DNA from: Portulaca oleracea | Taxonomy: Eukaryota > Streptophyta > Magnoliopsida > Caryophyllales > Portulacaceae | NCBI GenBank assembly: GCA_029582165.1 | Contig: CM055892.1 | Coordinates: 3,567,347-3,631,346 of the forward strand | Direction: 5' to 3' | DNA: 64,000 nt | Shown: positions 10,756-21,520 of the stretch, one piece after another | Numbering within the stretch: the first letter of the stretch is position 1 | Layout of the letters: every line of letters starts with the position of its first letter | The notes under the pieces: generated by a model | What the model saw: the letters and a program-made list of their open reading frames with translations, nothing else | Database searches by the model: none | Told to the model about the DNA's origin: nothing | Made by a program: the position numbers and the translations under genes

Positions 10756-12258
10756 GTAATTAGGTCCAGCTCGGGACCTTAAACAAGCGCTTTATGGGAG
10801 ACAACCCATACTTTTATTTCTTTCTTTTGAGTTAATTTCTAGTTTTTCTTAGTTAGTCTCTTTTTCATGTTTTTAATCTTGCATGCGGATCTTACGAGCT
10901 TTGGTTGATTTTACTTGAAAATCCTAACCCTTTGCTTGGCTATCACGGATCGTGGATTGGTTCTATTCTTTAATTAAAGACCACGAGGTAACCTCTTTCC
11001 GCACTCTTTGAATGTGTACATATATTGATCCTTGTTGCATGCTTGATTTTTTCTTTTGGGTGGCGAGCCCCTTTCAGTTTCTGTGTTGCGATTATTTAGC
11101 TGTTGGAGCCGTGTGGGCTCGGGTCGCCACCACTTTTATGTACTAGTTGTTTTTGTTTGTTAGTTTTTGTAGGTTCTCTACCCTTTTCTTGTGACACCTT
11201 CCCACAATGAGGACATTGTGGCGTTTTAAGTGTGGGGGGGGGGGGGGAGATGTTCTGTTTCAAGGGTAGATCACCTAGCATTTTTGTTGTTGTTTTCTTA
11301 GTTTTGCTTAAAATTTGAAAAAGAAAAAAATTTGTGCGAAAAGGAGAAAAAAAGGAGTGAAAACCTTAAAAGTTTTTCTTTCTCTTTCGTTTTAACTTTG
11401 TTTTGCCTTGTTTCTTGGATCTTGTTGTCGAAATTGAGAAGCCATTCTTAAACTTCTTTAAAAGAAACCGGTCTGAGCATTTTCGACCCTGTCTCGGGTG
11501 CTAGTCATGACTTATCTCTTTAGATTTCCTTCATTGAGTGTCTAGTGAAACACCCCATTCCTTTCACGTTCTGGTTAAAACCAGGAGGTTCTAGGGGTTT
11601 GTATCCGAGCTTGTTCTTTTTTCCTGTTTAGTAAAAGCATAAGCAAAGTCAAAAAGTAAGAAAAAGAAAGCAAAAGCTAAATAACCGGATTAAGTGGGGC
11701 GTGTCGGCTGAACGACATCAACCACCATACACTTCGCCAACCTACACGGGACCGGTTTTAGCGGTACGGAGCTATTACCCGGCCTTAAGCTCCTCCTATA
11801 TCGAATTCTCGACGGAGGTGTGTATGGAAAAGACTGTGTTGGGAGGGTAAACCCCATTATGGGCCGTTCAATTCTCGAAAGTAAGACTAATACCGACTAT
11901 AAAAAGAAAAGAAAAGTTTGTGCTTCTAAAAGTGTGGGGCCTCTCCTTACATCACCTACGACCCTCACCAAGCCAAGGGCGACCAAATGTGAGGAAGGGC
12001 AACTCTTTGCTTTCTTTGTTCGTTTCGTTGTTTTTGAGCTCGGGCATGAGTCTTTGGAGTCTTTTGGAGTCGGTTAGAACCCACTAGCACATTTGCACAT
12101 GGGGTTTTGCTTGGCATAAGGTGTAGGGGGTCGAAAATCTTTAAGACTGACTTTTGCTTGGGATAGGTGCTTGTGAGATGATCATAACGGTTCCTTTTGG
12201 AGGATTAATAACGTTCTCCTAATTAAGATTGCATGATCCTTTGAAGCGAAGCTTTTGT
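10756..12258 (+). repeat. A 3' non-coding module, copy R1
   Basis: A non-coding block similar to 13443-14760 and, in one copy, to F 58200-59690. Recognisable parts in order are a CCTCTTTCCGCACTCTTTGA stretch, a stem-loop with a purine tract (11203-11250), a block with ACCCTGTCTCG and GTCATGACTTA, a cluster ending in AAGTGGGGCG, and a block with GGGCATGAGTCTTTGGAGTC. It has no coding signal that I can read. It joins the 3' ORF fragment at about 12258. Confidence 0.75.
11203..11250 (+). other. Stem-loop plus purine tract (A, R1)
   Basis: CACAATGAGGACATTGTG (7-bp stem, 4-base loop) at 11203-11220 is followed by GCGTTTTAAG and a long G run at 11230-11247. Further copies lie at 13701, 25816, 28548 and 58347. 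The tract looks like an extra polypurine primer. Confidence 0.6.
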
Positions 12259-13030
12259 TCAAGAACATCATGGAACCTCGACCTACTACTATCGGGATGG
12301 GGCACATCATTTGCCACTTCCTAGTTCAAGAAGGTTTTAGGAAATATTTGAAGAAGTAGATACCGCGCTATCTTTCGGATCCTATCGACAAGGTCCGGTT
12401 GCAGAAAATGAACATCCTCGCCAAGCACCCAACTGCCACGATTTATTGCCATGGGCACGACAACAAAACGAAGATTCTCTTGGATTCGGACTCTACCGAG
12501 CAATGGTTGGATATTACTAAGGAGCATCACTGGTCTTGTGGTCAGGTTCCTAGTGACCGCAAGGTGGGTGGTCCGGATGTGTCTAATGGTGAGGAAGAAG
12601 AGGAGGACAATGAAGAGGAAGAAGGAGAAGCAGAAGAAGAGGAGAAAGAAGAGGAGCATACCAGCCATGATGAAGTTGGTGGAAGTGGAAGTCATCCATG
12701 GGAAACTTCACTTAAGCATCTCAACTCTCAATTCGAACAAATGAGGGTTGACCTTCAAGAACAACGAACGCTACTCCAAGGTCAGCACAATCTGTTGGAG
12801 ACCCAACAAGAGTTGCTACATGCCCAGTAGTCTACGCTCAACAATGTGCATGTACATCTTCAAAGGCACGAGAAGTACTTTCAGCAATAAAACCAGTATT
12901 GGCATGACTGGGGGTATTACCACTACTCCATTACGAACCACCCCCGGCACCAACATAGTACATAAACCGCCACTATCCCACCTACTTTCCATATTATCCA
13001 TATCCTCCCCCGGGAGGATCCGAGCAATGA
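12259..13030 (+). pseudogene. 3' ORF of A, C-terminal part only
   Basis: This is the C-terminal half of the Athila-type 3' ORF whose fuller copies are in C (27128) and F (56308). The reading picks up at TIGMGHIICHFL (about 12290). It continues through DPIDKVRLQKMNILAKH, the motif EHHWSCGQV and a long acidic run (12584-12660). A coiled-coil, Gln/Leu-rich part follows (LLQGQHNLLETQQELLHAQ), then a tail YFPYYPYPPPGGSEQ (12985-13030). A stop near 12357, a stop at 12828 and another near 12888 break it, and the N-terminal half is absent. The function is unknown. The family sits where env-like genes sit in Athila elements, but I see no signal peptide or clear membrane segment here. Confidence 0.7.
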
Positions 13031-15028
13031 TTTGTACGTGTCCCAACTCCCACTTTACTCTCTTTATCGATTTTATTTACACTGTTAGTGTTAGATAAGT
13101 GTGGGGGTGCTTTATGGGAAAGTAGGGAGGTGTGTCGGTTAGTTTCATTTTGTTGAATTCGTTGTCCCCATGGTTTGAGTTGATTCACTTCCATTGCTTC
13201 ATCATTGGTTAGGCCAGTTATGTGAGTTGATTCACCCGCAATTCCCATCTCAAATTAGTGAGATTCAGGGTTGAGGTCAGCTAGAGTCAATGTAAATTTT
13301 GTAAATATTTTTGTCTTTCCTTTAGTTCTTTAGTCTCTAGCGTCTTGTTTTTATTTTTGTTTTGTTCTTTTCCTTTTATGCATGTGAACACTCACACTTA
13401 TTATGTTTTGCTTGTTTATTCCTAACCCAAGTGTGATGTTTTCCTGGATCGCGGATTGGTTTTGTTGTTTATTTGAAGACCCCGAGGTAACCTCTTTCCG
13501 CACTCTTTGAATGTGTACATATATTGATCATTGTTGCATGCTTGATTTTTCTTTTGGGTGGCGAGCCCCTTTGAGTGTCTCTGTTGAGATTATTTTGCTG
13601 TTGGAGCCGTGTGGGCTCGGGTCGCCACCACTTTTGGGTGCTAGTTGTTTTTGTTTGTTTGTTTTTGTAGGTTCTCTACCCTTTTCTTGTGACACCTTCC
13701 CACAATGAGGACATTGTGGCGTTTTGAGTGTGGGGGGAGGGGGGATATATTTTGTTTTCTAGGGTAGATCACCTAGCATCTTTGTTTTTGTTTTCTTAAT
13801 TTTGCCTAAAATTTGAAAAAATTTTGTGTGAAAAAGGAGAAAAAAAGGGAGTGATTGCCTTTAAAGTTTTCTTTCGGTTTTCGTTTTCGCTTTGTTTTTG
13901 CTTTGTTTCTTGGATCTAGTTGTCGAAATTTAAAAGTCGTTCTTAATCTTATCTAAATGAAATTGGTCTGAGTGTTTTCGACCCTGTCTCGAGTAATGGT
14001 CATGACTTATCTCTTTAGATGTCCTGCATTGAGTGTATCGTGAGACCCTCGATTCCTTTTACGTTCTGGTTGAAACCGGGAGGTTCTAGGGGTTTGTGTC
14101 CGAGCTTGTTTCTTTTTCCTGTTTAGCAAAAGCAAAAGCAAAGTCAAAAGCAAAAGCAAAAAGAAAGAAAATGAAAGCAAAAGCTTAATAATCAGATTAA
14201 GTGGGGAGAGTCGGCTAAACGACATCAAACCACCATAAAGCTAGACGACCTACACGGAGCCGGTATTAGCGGTACGACGTTATTGCCCCTTAAGCTCCTC
14301 CAATACCGAATTCTCAACGGAGGAGTGTATGGAAAAGCCATGGTGGGAGGGTAAACCCCGCATTATGGGCCGTTGCAATTCCCAAAAAGCTAGCCTCGAC
14401 GTTAAAAACTTCGTTGGGAAAACCCAACCCCAAACAAAAAAGCTTTCAGTGTTAATAAAGTGTGGGGCCTCTCCTTGCATCACCTACGACCCTCACCAAG
14501 CCAAGGGCGACCAAATGAGGGGAAGGGCAATTCTTTTTCTTTCCTTGTTCGTTTTTTTGTTTTTGAGCTCGGGCATGAGTCTTTGGAGTCTTTCGGGATT
14601 GGTTGGAACCCACTAGCACATGTACACGTGGGGTTTTGCTTGGCACTAGATGTAGGACATCGAAAATCTGAGAGACTGACTTTTGCTTGGGGTAGGTGCT
14701 TGTCAGATGCTCATAACGGTTCCTTTAGGAGGTTTAATAACGCTTTCCTGATTTAGATTTCGAGATCTTTTTAAACGAAGCTTTTGTTTTTCTTTCCTTT
14801 TTTTCGTCGGTTTTGTTTTCACTATCCCTCTATCCTTTTTCTTTGGCTTTTGTGGGTATATCTGCTACAAACCCTCACGAGTCCATCTCGTCCACCCGGG
14901 CTGCCGGGGGGTTCAAAGGGCTTGGTGCATACGCTAAATGCACTCGTTTCCTTCCACGACAGAGAAGTTGGTGTTTAGTTTTTCTTATTTGTTTTTGTTC
15001 TATTTTGCTCGGGACGAGCAAAAGTTTA
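13031..15028 (+). repeat. A 3' non-coding module, copy R2
   Basis: The part from about 13443 to 14760 repeats R1 (10940-12258) with substitutions. The part 13031-13442 is a spacer with purine tracts (for example at 13101). After 14760 a block shared with C and F follows (CTTTTGTGGGTA, CCTCACGAG, GTCCACCCGGGCTGCCGGGGG), ending at the polypurine tract. I see no coding content. Confidence 0.75.
13701..13745 (+). other. Stem-loop plus purine tract (A, R2)
   Basis: CACAATGAGGACATTGTG at 13701-13718 is followed by GTTTTGAGTGTGGGGGGAGG. It is the second copy of the module in this element. Confidence 0.6.
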
Positions 15029-15039
15029 AGTGTAGGGGG
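15029..15039 (+). other. A polypurine tract
   Basis: AAGTGTAGGGGG lies directly before the 3' LTR and would prime plus-strand synthesis. Confidence 0.8.
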
Positions 15040-15285
15040 TGTTTAGACCTAATTTTGTGTCTAAATAGTGCCTTAATTCTTATGCTTTTGACTCGTTTCA
15101 TGTTTATTTTCATGGCTTTTTAGTATGTTTTTTGTTATTTTGTAGGTTTAGGCATTTTTCTCAAAAACGAGGTAAAACGGGCCATTTTAGAGCATTTTTG
15201 GTGATTTCCCAAGCCGAGCCGGACTGAGAGCCGAGCCGGAGTTGACCCGGGACCACTATCCCTTCGTTTGGTGCAAATTAGTGAG

Positions 15286-15579
15286 GTAACACCCACTACG
15301 ACCCTTGTAGCAGGCGTTACATGCCTTGGAATGAAGGAAGGAACAAAAGGAAGAGAAGAGGAGGGTAACCCCCGCCACCTTGCTGGTGGCACCCGCTACC
15401 TCAGCTGGGCATGGGAAGACAACACTTGCTGTCCCAAGGACCGCAACTGCGGTCGGTCGAAGGAAAAATCGCTAGGCAGTTTTCGTAGGGTAGCGCCCGC
15501 CACCCTGCTGGTGGCACCCGCTACCTCTGCTGGACAGCGAGAGACCGCACCTGCGGTCTCCTAGGCAGCACCTGCAGTC
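15286..15579 (+). promoter_or_regulatory. Paired palindrome array in U3 of A 3' LTR
   Basis: Five pairs, each 21 bp start to start: 15286/15307 (GTAAC...GTTAC type), 15365/15386 (GTGGC/GCTAC type), 15418/15439 (GACCGC type), 15490/15511 and 15543/15564. The two types alternate in a composite unit: GTAGC-type to GACC-type is 53 bp both times, and the whole unit repeats after 125 bp. The last palindrome ends 66 bp before the TATA box. Confidence 0.75.
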
Positions 15580-15644
15580 TCCCCTTTTTCTGCGCGTGAT
15601 GTTCGGCCTGAAGTGCTGCATTTTTGCCCAACTGTTTTCCCTTG

Positions 15645-15653
15645 TATATATAT
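15645..15653 (+). promoter_or_regulatory. TATA box of A 3' LTR
   Basis: TATATATAT in the context CCTTGTATATATATCCC, at the position equivalent to 6781. Confidence 0.7.
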
Positions 15654-16459
15654 CCCTTTTGACGATTATCTTTGGGATCGATCTCTAGTTACTTAGATTT
15701 TATTTTTAGTGAGTTTTAGTGAGAGATTAGCCTTAATTATTCTAGGATCTTGCTTGTTTAATTGTTCTTGCGTGCTATTTCAATTTCTTTGCTTGTCTTG
15801 ATTGTTGATGTTAGAAATCATGTTTAGGGTTGGTTTGGATGTTGTTAGCTTAGTTTTTATCATGATTAGTGGCTAGAAACCCTATGGGTTCGGGGGTAAT
15901 TAGGGGTGTGAATGGGTGATTAGGTTTGGGTTAGCAATATTAGTGAGTAATTAGTTGGGAAATCAATTTCCCACTCCTTTCCTTCCCTCATGTAGGATGT
16001 ATTTGGGTCTGAAAGCTCCCGAATACATCCAACACTTGTGTGTAAGGTTGAAGTCGGGATAGTTAATGCTCACCCGCGAAATTGGAAGGAGGTTAACTAG
16101 GGAATTCCGTTTCATTAACCCTCCGGGTCCGTGGTGGACTTTGGGGAAGTTAATCCGGACAATCCTCGAAAGGGGAAGCTCAGTGGGTATTTTCTAACGA
16201 AATTGCCACTTGATTCTCCCTCCTTATTACTCCCTTGTTGCAAAACCCTTTTCCTCATCCCCGTTTGCATCCCGAAAAGCCTCCGAAGCCCATTTCCTTC
16301 CCTTGACCGACCTTAGCTTTGTTTCTCGCTTTGTGACCCCTTTAAACCGATTTCCTTACCTTAACAATCTCGTCCCAACCATTGACCAAGATTCTATTAC
16401 CAAGGCCCCTAGCTCCCTGAGAGGGAACGACAAAACCGGGGTACAAAAACCACGTTACA

Positions 16460-16817
16460 TTAGGCCATGGATGTTTGATCGAGCCATACCTAATGATGGA
16501 CGAACTAATACTTACACCTTCATGCCCAACCAGAAGGAAACCACCTCTATGCTCACAAAGAGTCAATTCATCCAACCGAGTTTGAGGGCAAACTCCTTGC
16601 AACCAGGGGAGAATGATGGAGATTCACCTAGCCTTGGTCTCACCTTCGGGAACCCTAGGTTCATGGAGGGTGATGGAGATCAGCCCCGCTCACCCAATAA
16701 GGAGGTCCAATGCATTCAACCAAGTTTGAGGACAAACTCTTTGCAACCAGGGGAGAATTGTTGAGATCCGCTTAGCCTTGATCTCAGCTTTGGGGACCCT
16801 AATTCATGGAGGGTACA
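16460..16817 (+). pseudogene. Internal 3' tail of an H element (protease C-terminus)
   Basis: The reading from 16463 gives RPWMFDRAIPNDGRTNTY, the C-terminal strand of a B-like retropepsin. A tail follows that holds two copies of a QPSLR-x-NSLQPGEN repeat, at about 16567 and 16717. The same sequence recurs at 18393-18740. It ends at the LTR of H at 16818. The left part of this copy is missing because A abuts it. Confidence 0.7.
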
Positions 16818-17566
16818 TGATGTCGAAGCAAGCTAAAGGGGAGCAAAGTCATGTGAAAGAAGTTTATAGAAAAGAAGTTACATTAGAAGTATTCGCTTTT
16901 TTCATTATTAGTAGTTATTTTCTTTATTAGTAGCTAAGTTTGTTATAGTAGTTGCTTTCTATTATTTAAGTTGTAAAGCATAATGCCAAGTAGTATTTAG
17001 TAGGTGGAACGCCACATAGGAGTTGGGTAGACGTCAATATTAGCAGTCCTAGTCTTCGATGTCAATTTTTGTACCTAATCCAATTAGGATTAGGAAAGCT
17101 GAAGGGAATCGTAGATGGATTCATCCTTAGGCCGCTTAGGTGCCGGTTTAGTGGTCCTAGTAGGACTAGGTCTTAGACTAGTATATAAGGAAGTTTGTAA
17201 CGTTATACAGCACACACACTTGGAATTATGAATACAAAATCGATCCTTTCCTGACCTGAGAGTTTCCCTATTTCCTTTTCAACTATTGTATCTTGCATTG
17301 GTTATTCAAGTGGTGAGGTAGAGCTTGTTCCTATACATAGAAGGTGTTTCTATAACTAGGTAGAAGAACAAGAAGCCCTAGGGATTCAACTTGTGGTATC
17401 TCTAAATCAAGTTTGATTCCCTTAAACTATCAAAAGTATCTATCTTTATTGAGATATCCTTACTAAACCCTAGGTTTTAACGTGAATCCTTCCCACACCT
17501 AGATTGGTTGCACGTTATCTTGATGTGTAATTGATCAAACCCTAGCCTTGCTTTAGTTATACATCA
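16818..17566 (+). repeat. H LTR
   Basis: It starts TGATGTCGAAGCAAGC and ends TACATCA, followed by a Met-type PBS. It has a TATA box at 17182. Internal H sequence lies on both sides, so this one LTR is shared between two internal parts. The match to the B LTR at the start and end (GAAG...CATCAAAA) supports a related family. Confidence 0.7.
17182..17190 (+). promoter_or_regulatory. TATA box of H LTR
   Basis: TATATAAGG in the middle of the LTR, followed by a plausible transcribed leader. Confidence 0.65.
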
Positions 17567-17570
17567 AAAA

Positions 17571-17582
17571 TTGTATCAGAGC
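17571..17582 (+). other. H primer-binding site, degenerate (tRNA-Met)
   Basis: TTGTATCAGAGC differs by one base from TGGTATCAGAGC and lies four bases after the LTR. Confidence 0.75.
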
Positions 17583-18744
17583 TTAGGTTTCTCTCGGTAC
17601 AACCCTAGTCCCCAACGGCCTAAACACATTCCAAACACAATCCTTTTTATTACCTCCATAAAAGAACCTTAGCCATATTGTCCAACAAACCTTCATCTCT
17701 AAAGAGTGATCAAATTTTAAAGGTGAAAAAGAGATTGAGGAGATCGAGACATGAATTTAAACTCCTTAAACTCACGGTGCTACAATTTGAGATGACTTGG
17801 TATGAATTTAACTAGAATTCCAGGAAGTCATGTAAACCACCCCTGGTTCATGAGGAGGAATATCAAGTTCAAGAGGAACCGGGGATTAAGCTTAATCTCG
17901 CTCTAGAGGTTGACGATGCTGCAGAAGTTGGTAATTAAGGTCCTTTTTGAGCCTTTTGAAGATCAATGTTTAAATGATTAGCCAGAGGACGATTTTAAGC
18001 TCCCTCTAATATTTGATGAAAGCTCCAATTGTTTTGACCAACCTCCAATCTTTGATGAGTATGATGACGAGGAAAATCTTTTGGAGTTCGAAGAACAACA
18101 AGAAGATCCAAGAGAGGCCATTGTTCAAACTCAGTGTATAATCGAGAACAAAGCTTGTTCTTTGATTATTGAAGGAAACGACCGGCCATATGGTGTAGCA
18201 TAAGGATTGATGGACGAGTTAGAAGCACCCAACATTCCCCATCCAACCCGATATACCAGCCTATGGGTTCATCAAAGCGAGGGAATTCAAGTGACCAGAA
18301 GATGTTTTGTGCAATTCCCTATAGGTAACATGTATCATGATTCAATCTGCTGTGAAATTGTACTTATAGATGCTTGCAACGTCTTACATGTTAGGCCATG
18401 GATGTTTGATCGAGCCATAACTCATGATGGACGAACAAATACTGACACCTTGATGCCCAACCAGAAGGAAACCACCTTTATGCTCACAAAGACTCAATTC
18501 ATCCAACCGAGTTTGAGGGCAAACTCCTTGCAATCAGGGAGAATGATGGAGATTCACCTAGCCTTAGTCTCACCTTCGGGAACCCTAGGTTCATGTAGGG
18601 TGATAGAGATCAGCCCCGCTCACCCAATAAGGAGGTCCAATGCAGTCAACTGAGTTTGAGGACAAACTCTTTGCAACCCGGGGAGAATGATTGAGATCCG
18701 CTTAGCCTTGATCTCACCTTTGGGGACCCTAGTTGATGGAGGGT
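17583..18744 (+). pseudogene. H internal region: degenerate protease-like coding piece
   Basis: The internal part is only about 1.2 kb, so H is non-autonomous. The first 400 bases are a leader with no clear gene. From about 17990 an acidic reading appears (LPLIFDESSNCFDQ, then a Glu-rich stretch). A retropepsin-like segment follows in which the expected CSLIIDGGS active site reads CSLIIEGND at about 18150-18180, so the catalytic aspartate has become glutamate. The open piece 18207-18653 then carries the strand VRPWMFDRAITHDGRTNTD and the repeated tail motif. A stop at 18201 breaks the frame. RT and integrase are absent. The end at 18744 is where D is inserted. Confidence 0.65.
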
Positions 18745-18930
18745 TGTAGACACCGAGATTTTGACGCATAGAATAACATAAAAAGAAGAGCAGAAGAAAT
18801 AAAAGAAGATTAAATAAAAACGTGTATTTTACATGTAGTTGTTTACTTAAAGATACATGCATGATCACATGTAGTCCATCCTAGCTACATGCACATTTTT
18901 TATATAAAAATAGAGCCATGCAAACCCTAC
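18745..18930 (+). repeat. D 5' LTR, first part (before C)
   Basis: It begins TGTAGACACC directly after the H tail GATGGAGGGT and ends CCCTAC, which forms the target duplication with the right flank of C. It holds short palindromes including CATGCATG at 18856 and ACATGTAG words. Confidence 0.75.
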
Positions 18931-19121
18931 TGTTCGGTCTCGTTCCGAGCCGAATTCTTCTCTTATTTAGGGTGTTTTTACGTGTTCTAACCCCGGTTCA
19001 TTTGTTAGTTAATGTATTTTCTTATTTTGTAGAGAAATAAGATATTGAGCCAAAATCAAGCCAAAATGGAGCAAAACCCACCAAGTAAGGAGAAAACAAG
19101 AAGGATGAAGAGGTAGCAAGG

Positions 19122-19334
19122 CGACTCGCCCGAGTCAGGTGTTGACTCGACCGAGTCGAGGGTCTGGGAGCCAGCAGATTTCCCAATTTTAGCCAAGGGA
19201 AGGAGACCACCAGAACGGTAACTCGCCCGAGTCACTTAGGTGACTCGACCGAGTCGGACTGCTGTGCACCTGGGAAAGAACTACAGAAGAAGTCGTTCTA
19301 GCTCCAAAGGGAAGAATACTGACTCGCCCGAGTC
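19122..19334 (+). promoter_or_regulatory. Paired palindrome array in U3 of C 5' LTR
   Basis: Palindromes GACTCGCCCGAGTC and GACTCGACCGAGTC (6-bp arms, 2-base centre) sit at 19122, 19144, 19220 (first base A), 19242 and 19321. Spacing within a pair is 22 bp; between pairs it is 98-101 bp. The array ends 66 bp before the TATA box at 19400. Confidence 0.75.
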
Positions 19335-19399
19335 ACCCTGTTTTTATGCATATAATTTGGGATCAAGATGCTGCGGTTTATGTAACAAACTGGGCTCAA

Positions 19400-19407
19400 T
19401 ATATATA
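19400..19407 (+). promoter_or_regulatory. TATA box of C 5' LTR
   Basis: TATATATA in the context GCTCAATATATATACTCTCAG, identical in the 3' LTR at about 31064. Confidence 0.75.
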
Positions 19408-20088
19408 CTCTCAGCTGCGTTTTTATTAGGAGTAGTCTTTTAATCTAGTTTCTATTGTTATTTACTTAGCTTTTATTGCTTTCAAGTTGTAATCTCTTTT
19501 TTCTCTCTTAGGTTTTCATTGTCTTGTTCTTCAAGCTACTTTGTGTTCAACTTGGAAAATCAATCAATTTCAGAGTTTTATTCATTGTCTCTTGTTCATT
19601 TATGCTTTCATTTTAGTGTTTCTTGTTTTGATTATTAGATTAGCCATAAAACAATCCAACTTTTTGTGAAGAGGAGGATTAAGAGTCACAAATTCTACTC
19701 TCAAGTGGGAATTTGAGGATTCTTAGTAATCCAATTCACGCTTTCTTGTTTGTTTGGGAGAAATTTCAAGGTGAACGATTCAAGTGAAGTTTCGGTTATC
19801 AAAGGTATAATTTCCTTGCTTTCAATTGCTTGTGATTCTAGTTTCCTTGATGGTTTATAGTGCTACTTGATTAGTGTTTTAATGCTTTCTTACTACTTGC
19901 TTTTTATTGCTTTTTGGGTGATGATTGTTATTATGCATACCTAGGTTGGATTTAATTGCTTACCTTTACTTTGTTTATTGCTTTCTGTATTGGGAAAAAC
20001 CTTGACAAACCAAAACTCCTAAGATATACCAGATACCCATCCCTGAGTTCGACAACCTTACTTTACCACAATTTACGCAACCGAATGA

Positions 20089-20106
20089 TGGCGTTGTTAC
20101 CGGGGA
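20089..20106 (+). other. C primer-binding site (tRNA-Asp type)
   Basis: TGGCGTTGTTACCGGGGA matches the tRNA-Asp complement found in A except at two positions. The 130 bases that follow are a leader. Confidence 0.85.
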
Positions 20107-20240
20107 TGGCGTTATTTGGGAGATTAGGTTATTTGTTTGTTTGTGCATAGTGTGAATAGTTTTTTTTGCTTTGATAGATTAGTATTAAGTTAAACCCACT
20201 AAAAATTAAAAAAATAGAAAAACTAAGAAAAAGAGAGAAA

Positions 20241-21520
20241 GTGTGTCAACCTTTAGGATGGGTTCGTATTCCGATGACCAATAGACTAGTTAGAGTAGAG
20301 ACACCTTTAGTTGACTTGCTTAGAATGGGTGAGGAAGAACTGAGGGTGACCTTGAGCGACCAGCTCTACCCTTCATACGACCCACCTCCATCATGTGTTG
20401 TGTTACCGACCTTACCTCAGGGGGTTACCTTTGATCCCAAACAGTATCACACTCAGAATCTACCCCTTTTTACTAAGACGGGGTTAGCATTGATATGGAC
20501 AGCGGAATACAAGGAATACCTTAGTATGGTCACACCCCCATGAGTTCCATTAGATTATGTCTTACTGAAGTACTTGCCCTTTACCTTGCGTGATTCTGCT
20601 AAACAATGGATGTATGGTATTAAGCCTGGGTCGATAAACTCTTGGGATAGATTCTTGAAAGTGTTTATGAAGAGGTACTTCCCCAATTCCTTGGCGGTTC
20701 AGTTGAGAAATTTGATCTTGAATTTTAGACAGGACAAGGGGGACCCTATTGGAAAGCCTTTGAGCGCTTTAAGAACCTTTTATCTCAATTCCCTCATCAT
20801 GGTTTCGATCTAGTGAGATTGTGTCAAATAGTGTATGAAGGGGTAGATCAGGAAACCCAGGTGACCTTAGAGTCTATGTGCTTAAGAGGGTTTATGGATA
20901 AGACGGCGGAAGAAGCGTGGGATTTCTTGGAGAGTATGTCAAAAAGGCTTATGCAGTGGGGAAATACTAGGGACGAGTCTATAGGAGCACAATTGTCCAA
21001 TGCAAAAGGGGGAGTTCACGTTGTGAGTGAGAGTACGGGGTACGAGGCTAGGTTTGCTTCGTTGGAAAATATGATAAAAACCTTAGCTCAGCAGCAACTT
21101 GCGCCCTCTAAATCCCAACCTTGTGCACAAGTGAATGCCTTAGAATGACCCGTTTTACCGACCCCTCAATCTCAATTTATTTGTGCTTGGTGTAAAGGAC
21201 CGGACCATGTGTATGCTAACTGTCCCTTGTTTATGCAACATGTGTCTTCAAGTGTGGAAAATGTGAATGCTATGTTTAATCAATACCGGCCCTACCAATA
21301 TTTCGGGGTGCAAAAACATCCTATCTTGTCTTATGGGCCGGACAATCAGAATGTCTTGAAGCCACCAATGCACCAAGGAGGAGGTTTCCAAGGAAACCCA
21401 CCTCCTCCTCATCAACATCAAGTACAAACTAAACCACCCGCTCAGGTTGCAAGCACCTCGAGGGCAAACCATTCAACCCCAAGTTGCCCATACCCGACCT
21501 CCGCCGGGGTATCCAAGTGA
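20241..21520 (+). pseudogene. Gag of C with CCHC knuckle, broken by stops
   Basis: The gag is read in pieces 20241-20543, 20574-20813 and 20813-21520. The central gag-domain block is LPFTLRDSAKQWMYG, then SWDRFLKVFMKRYFPN (about 20576-20690). The second half carries LRGFMDKTAEEAWDFLESMS at about 20880-20945. After an in-frame stop at 21146-21148 the reading goes on to a zinc knuckle at about 21182-21226, CAWCKGPDHVYANC, a standard C-x2-C-x4-H-x4-C. A Pro/Gln-rich tail follows. The first break (20544-20573) and a frame change near 20810 disable it. It differs clearly from the A/F/Z gags in sequence but has the same order of parts. Confidence 0.8.

Larger units (their letters stand above)
6257..16459 (+). 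mobile_element. A: non-autonomous Athila-like Ty3 element (gag-protease only)
   Basis: The two LTRs (6257-7710 and 15040-16459) share ends and layout with those of F. The internal part has a tRNA-Asp PBS, gag, protease, two copies of a conserved 3' non-coding module and a fragment of the 3' ORF between them. RT, RNase H and integrase are completely missing: the sequence passes from the post-protease segment (ending 10755) straight into a motif that in F follows the integrase stop. This is a gag-only type that would need pol supplied by a relative. The flanks do not form a target-site duplication (see findings). Confidence 0.85.
15040..16459 (+). repeat. A 3' LTR
   Basis: It starts TGTTTAGACCTAATTTTGTG and ends CCACGTTACA. 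It aligns along its length with the 5' LTR. The palindrome region (15286-15579) differs in copy number and palindrome type from 6504-6717. Confidence 0.9.
18931..20086 (+). repeat. C 5' LTR
   Basis: It starts TGTTCGGTCTCGTTCCGAGC and ends next to ACGCAACCGAA. The partner at 30555-31750 is about 40 bases longer, mainly because of two extra 22-bp palindrome units. Confidence 0.88.
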
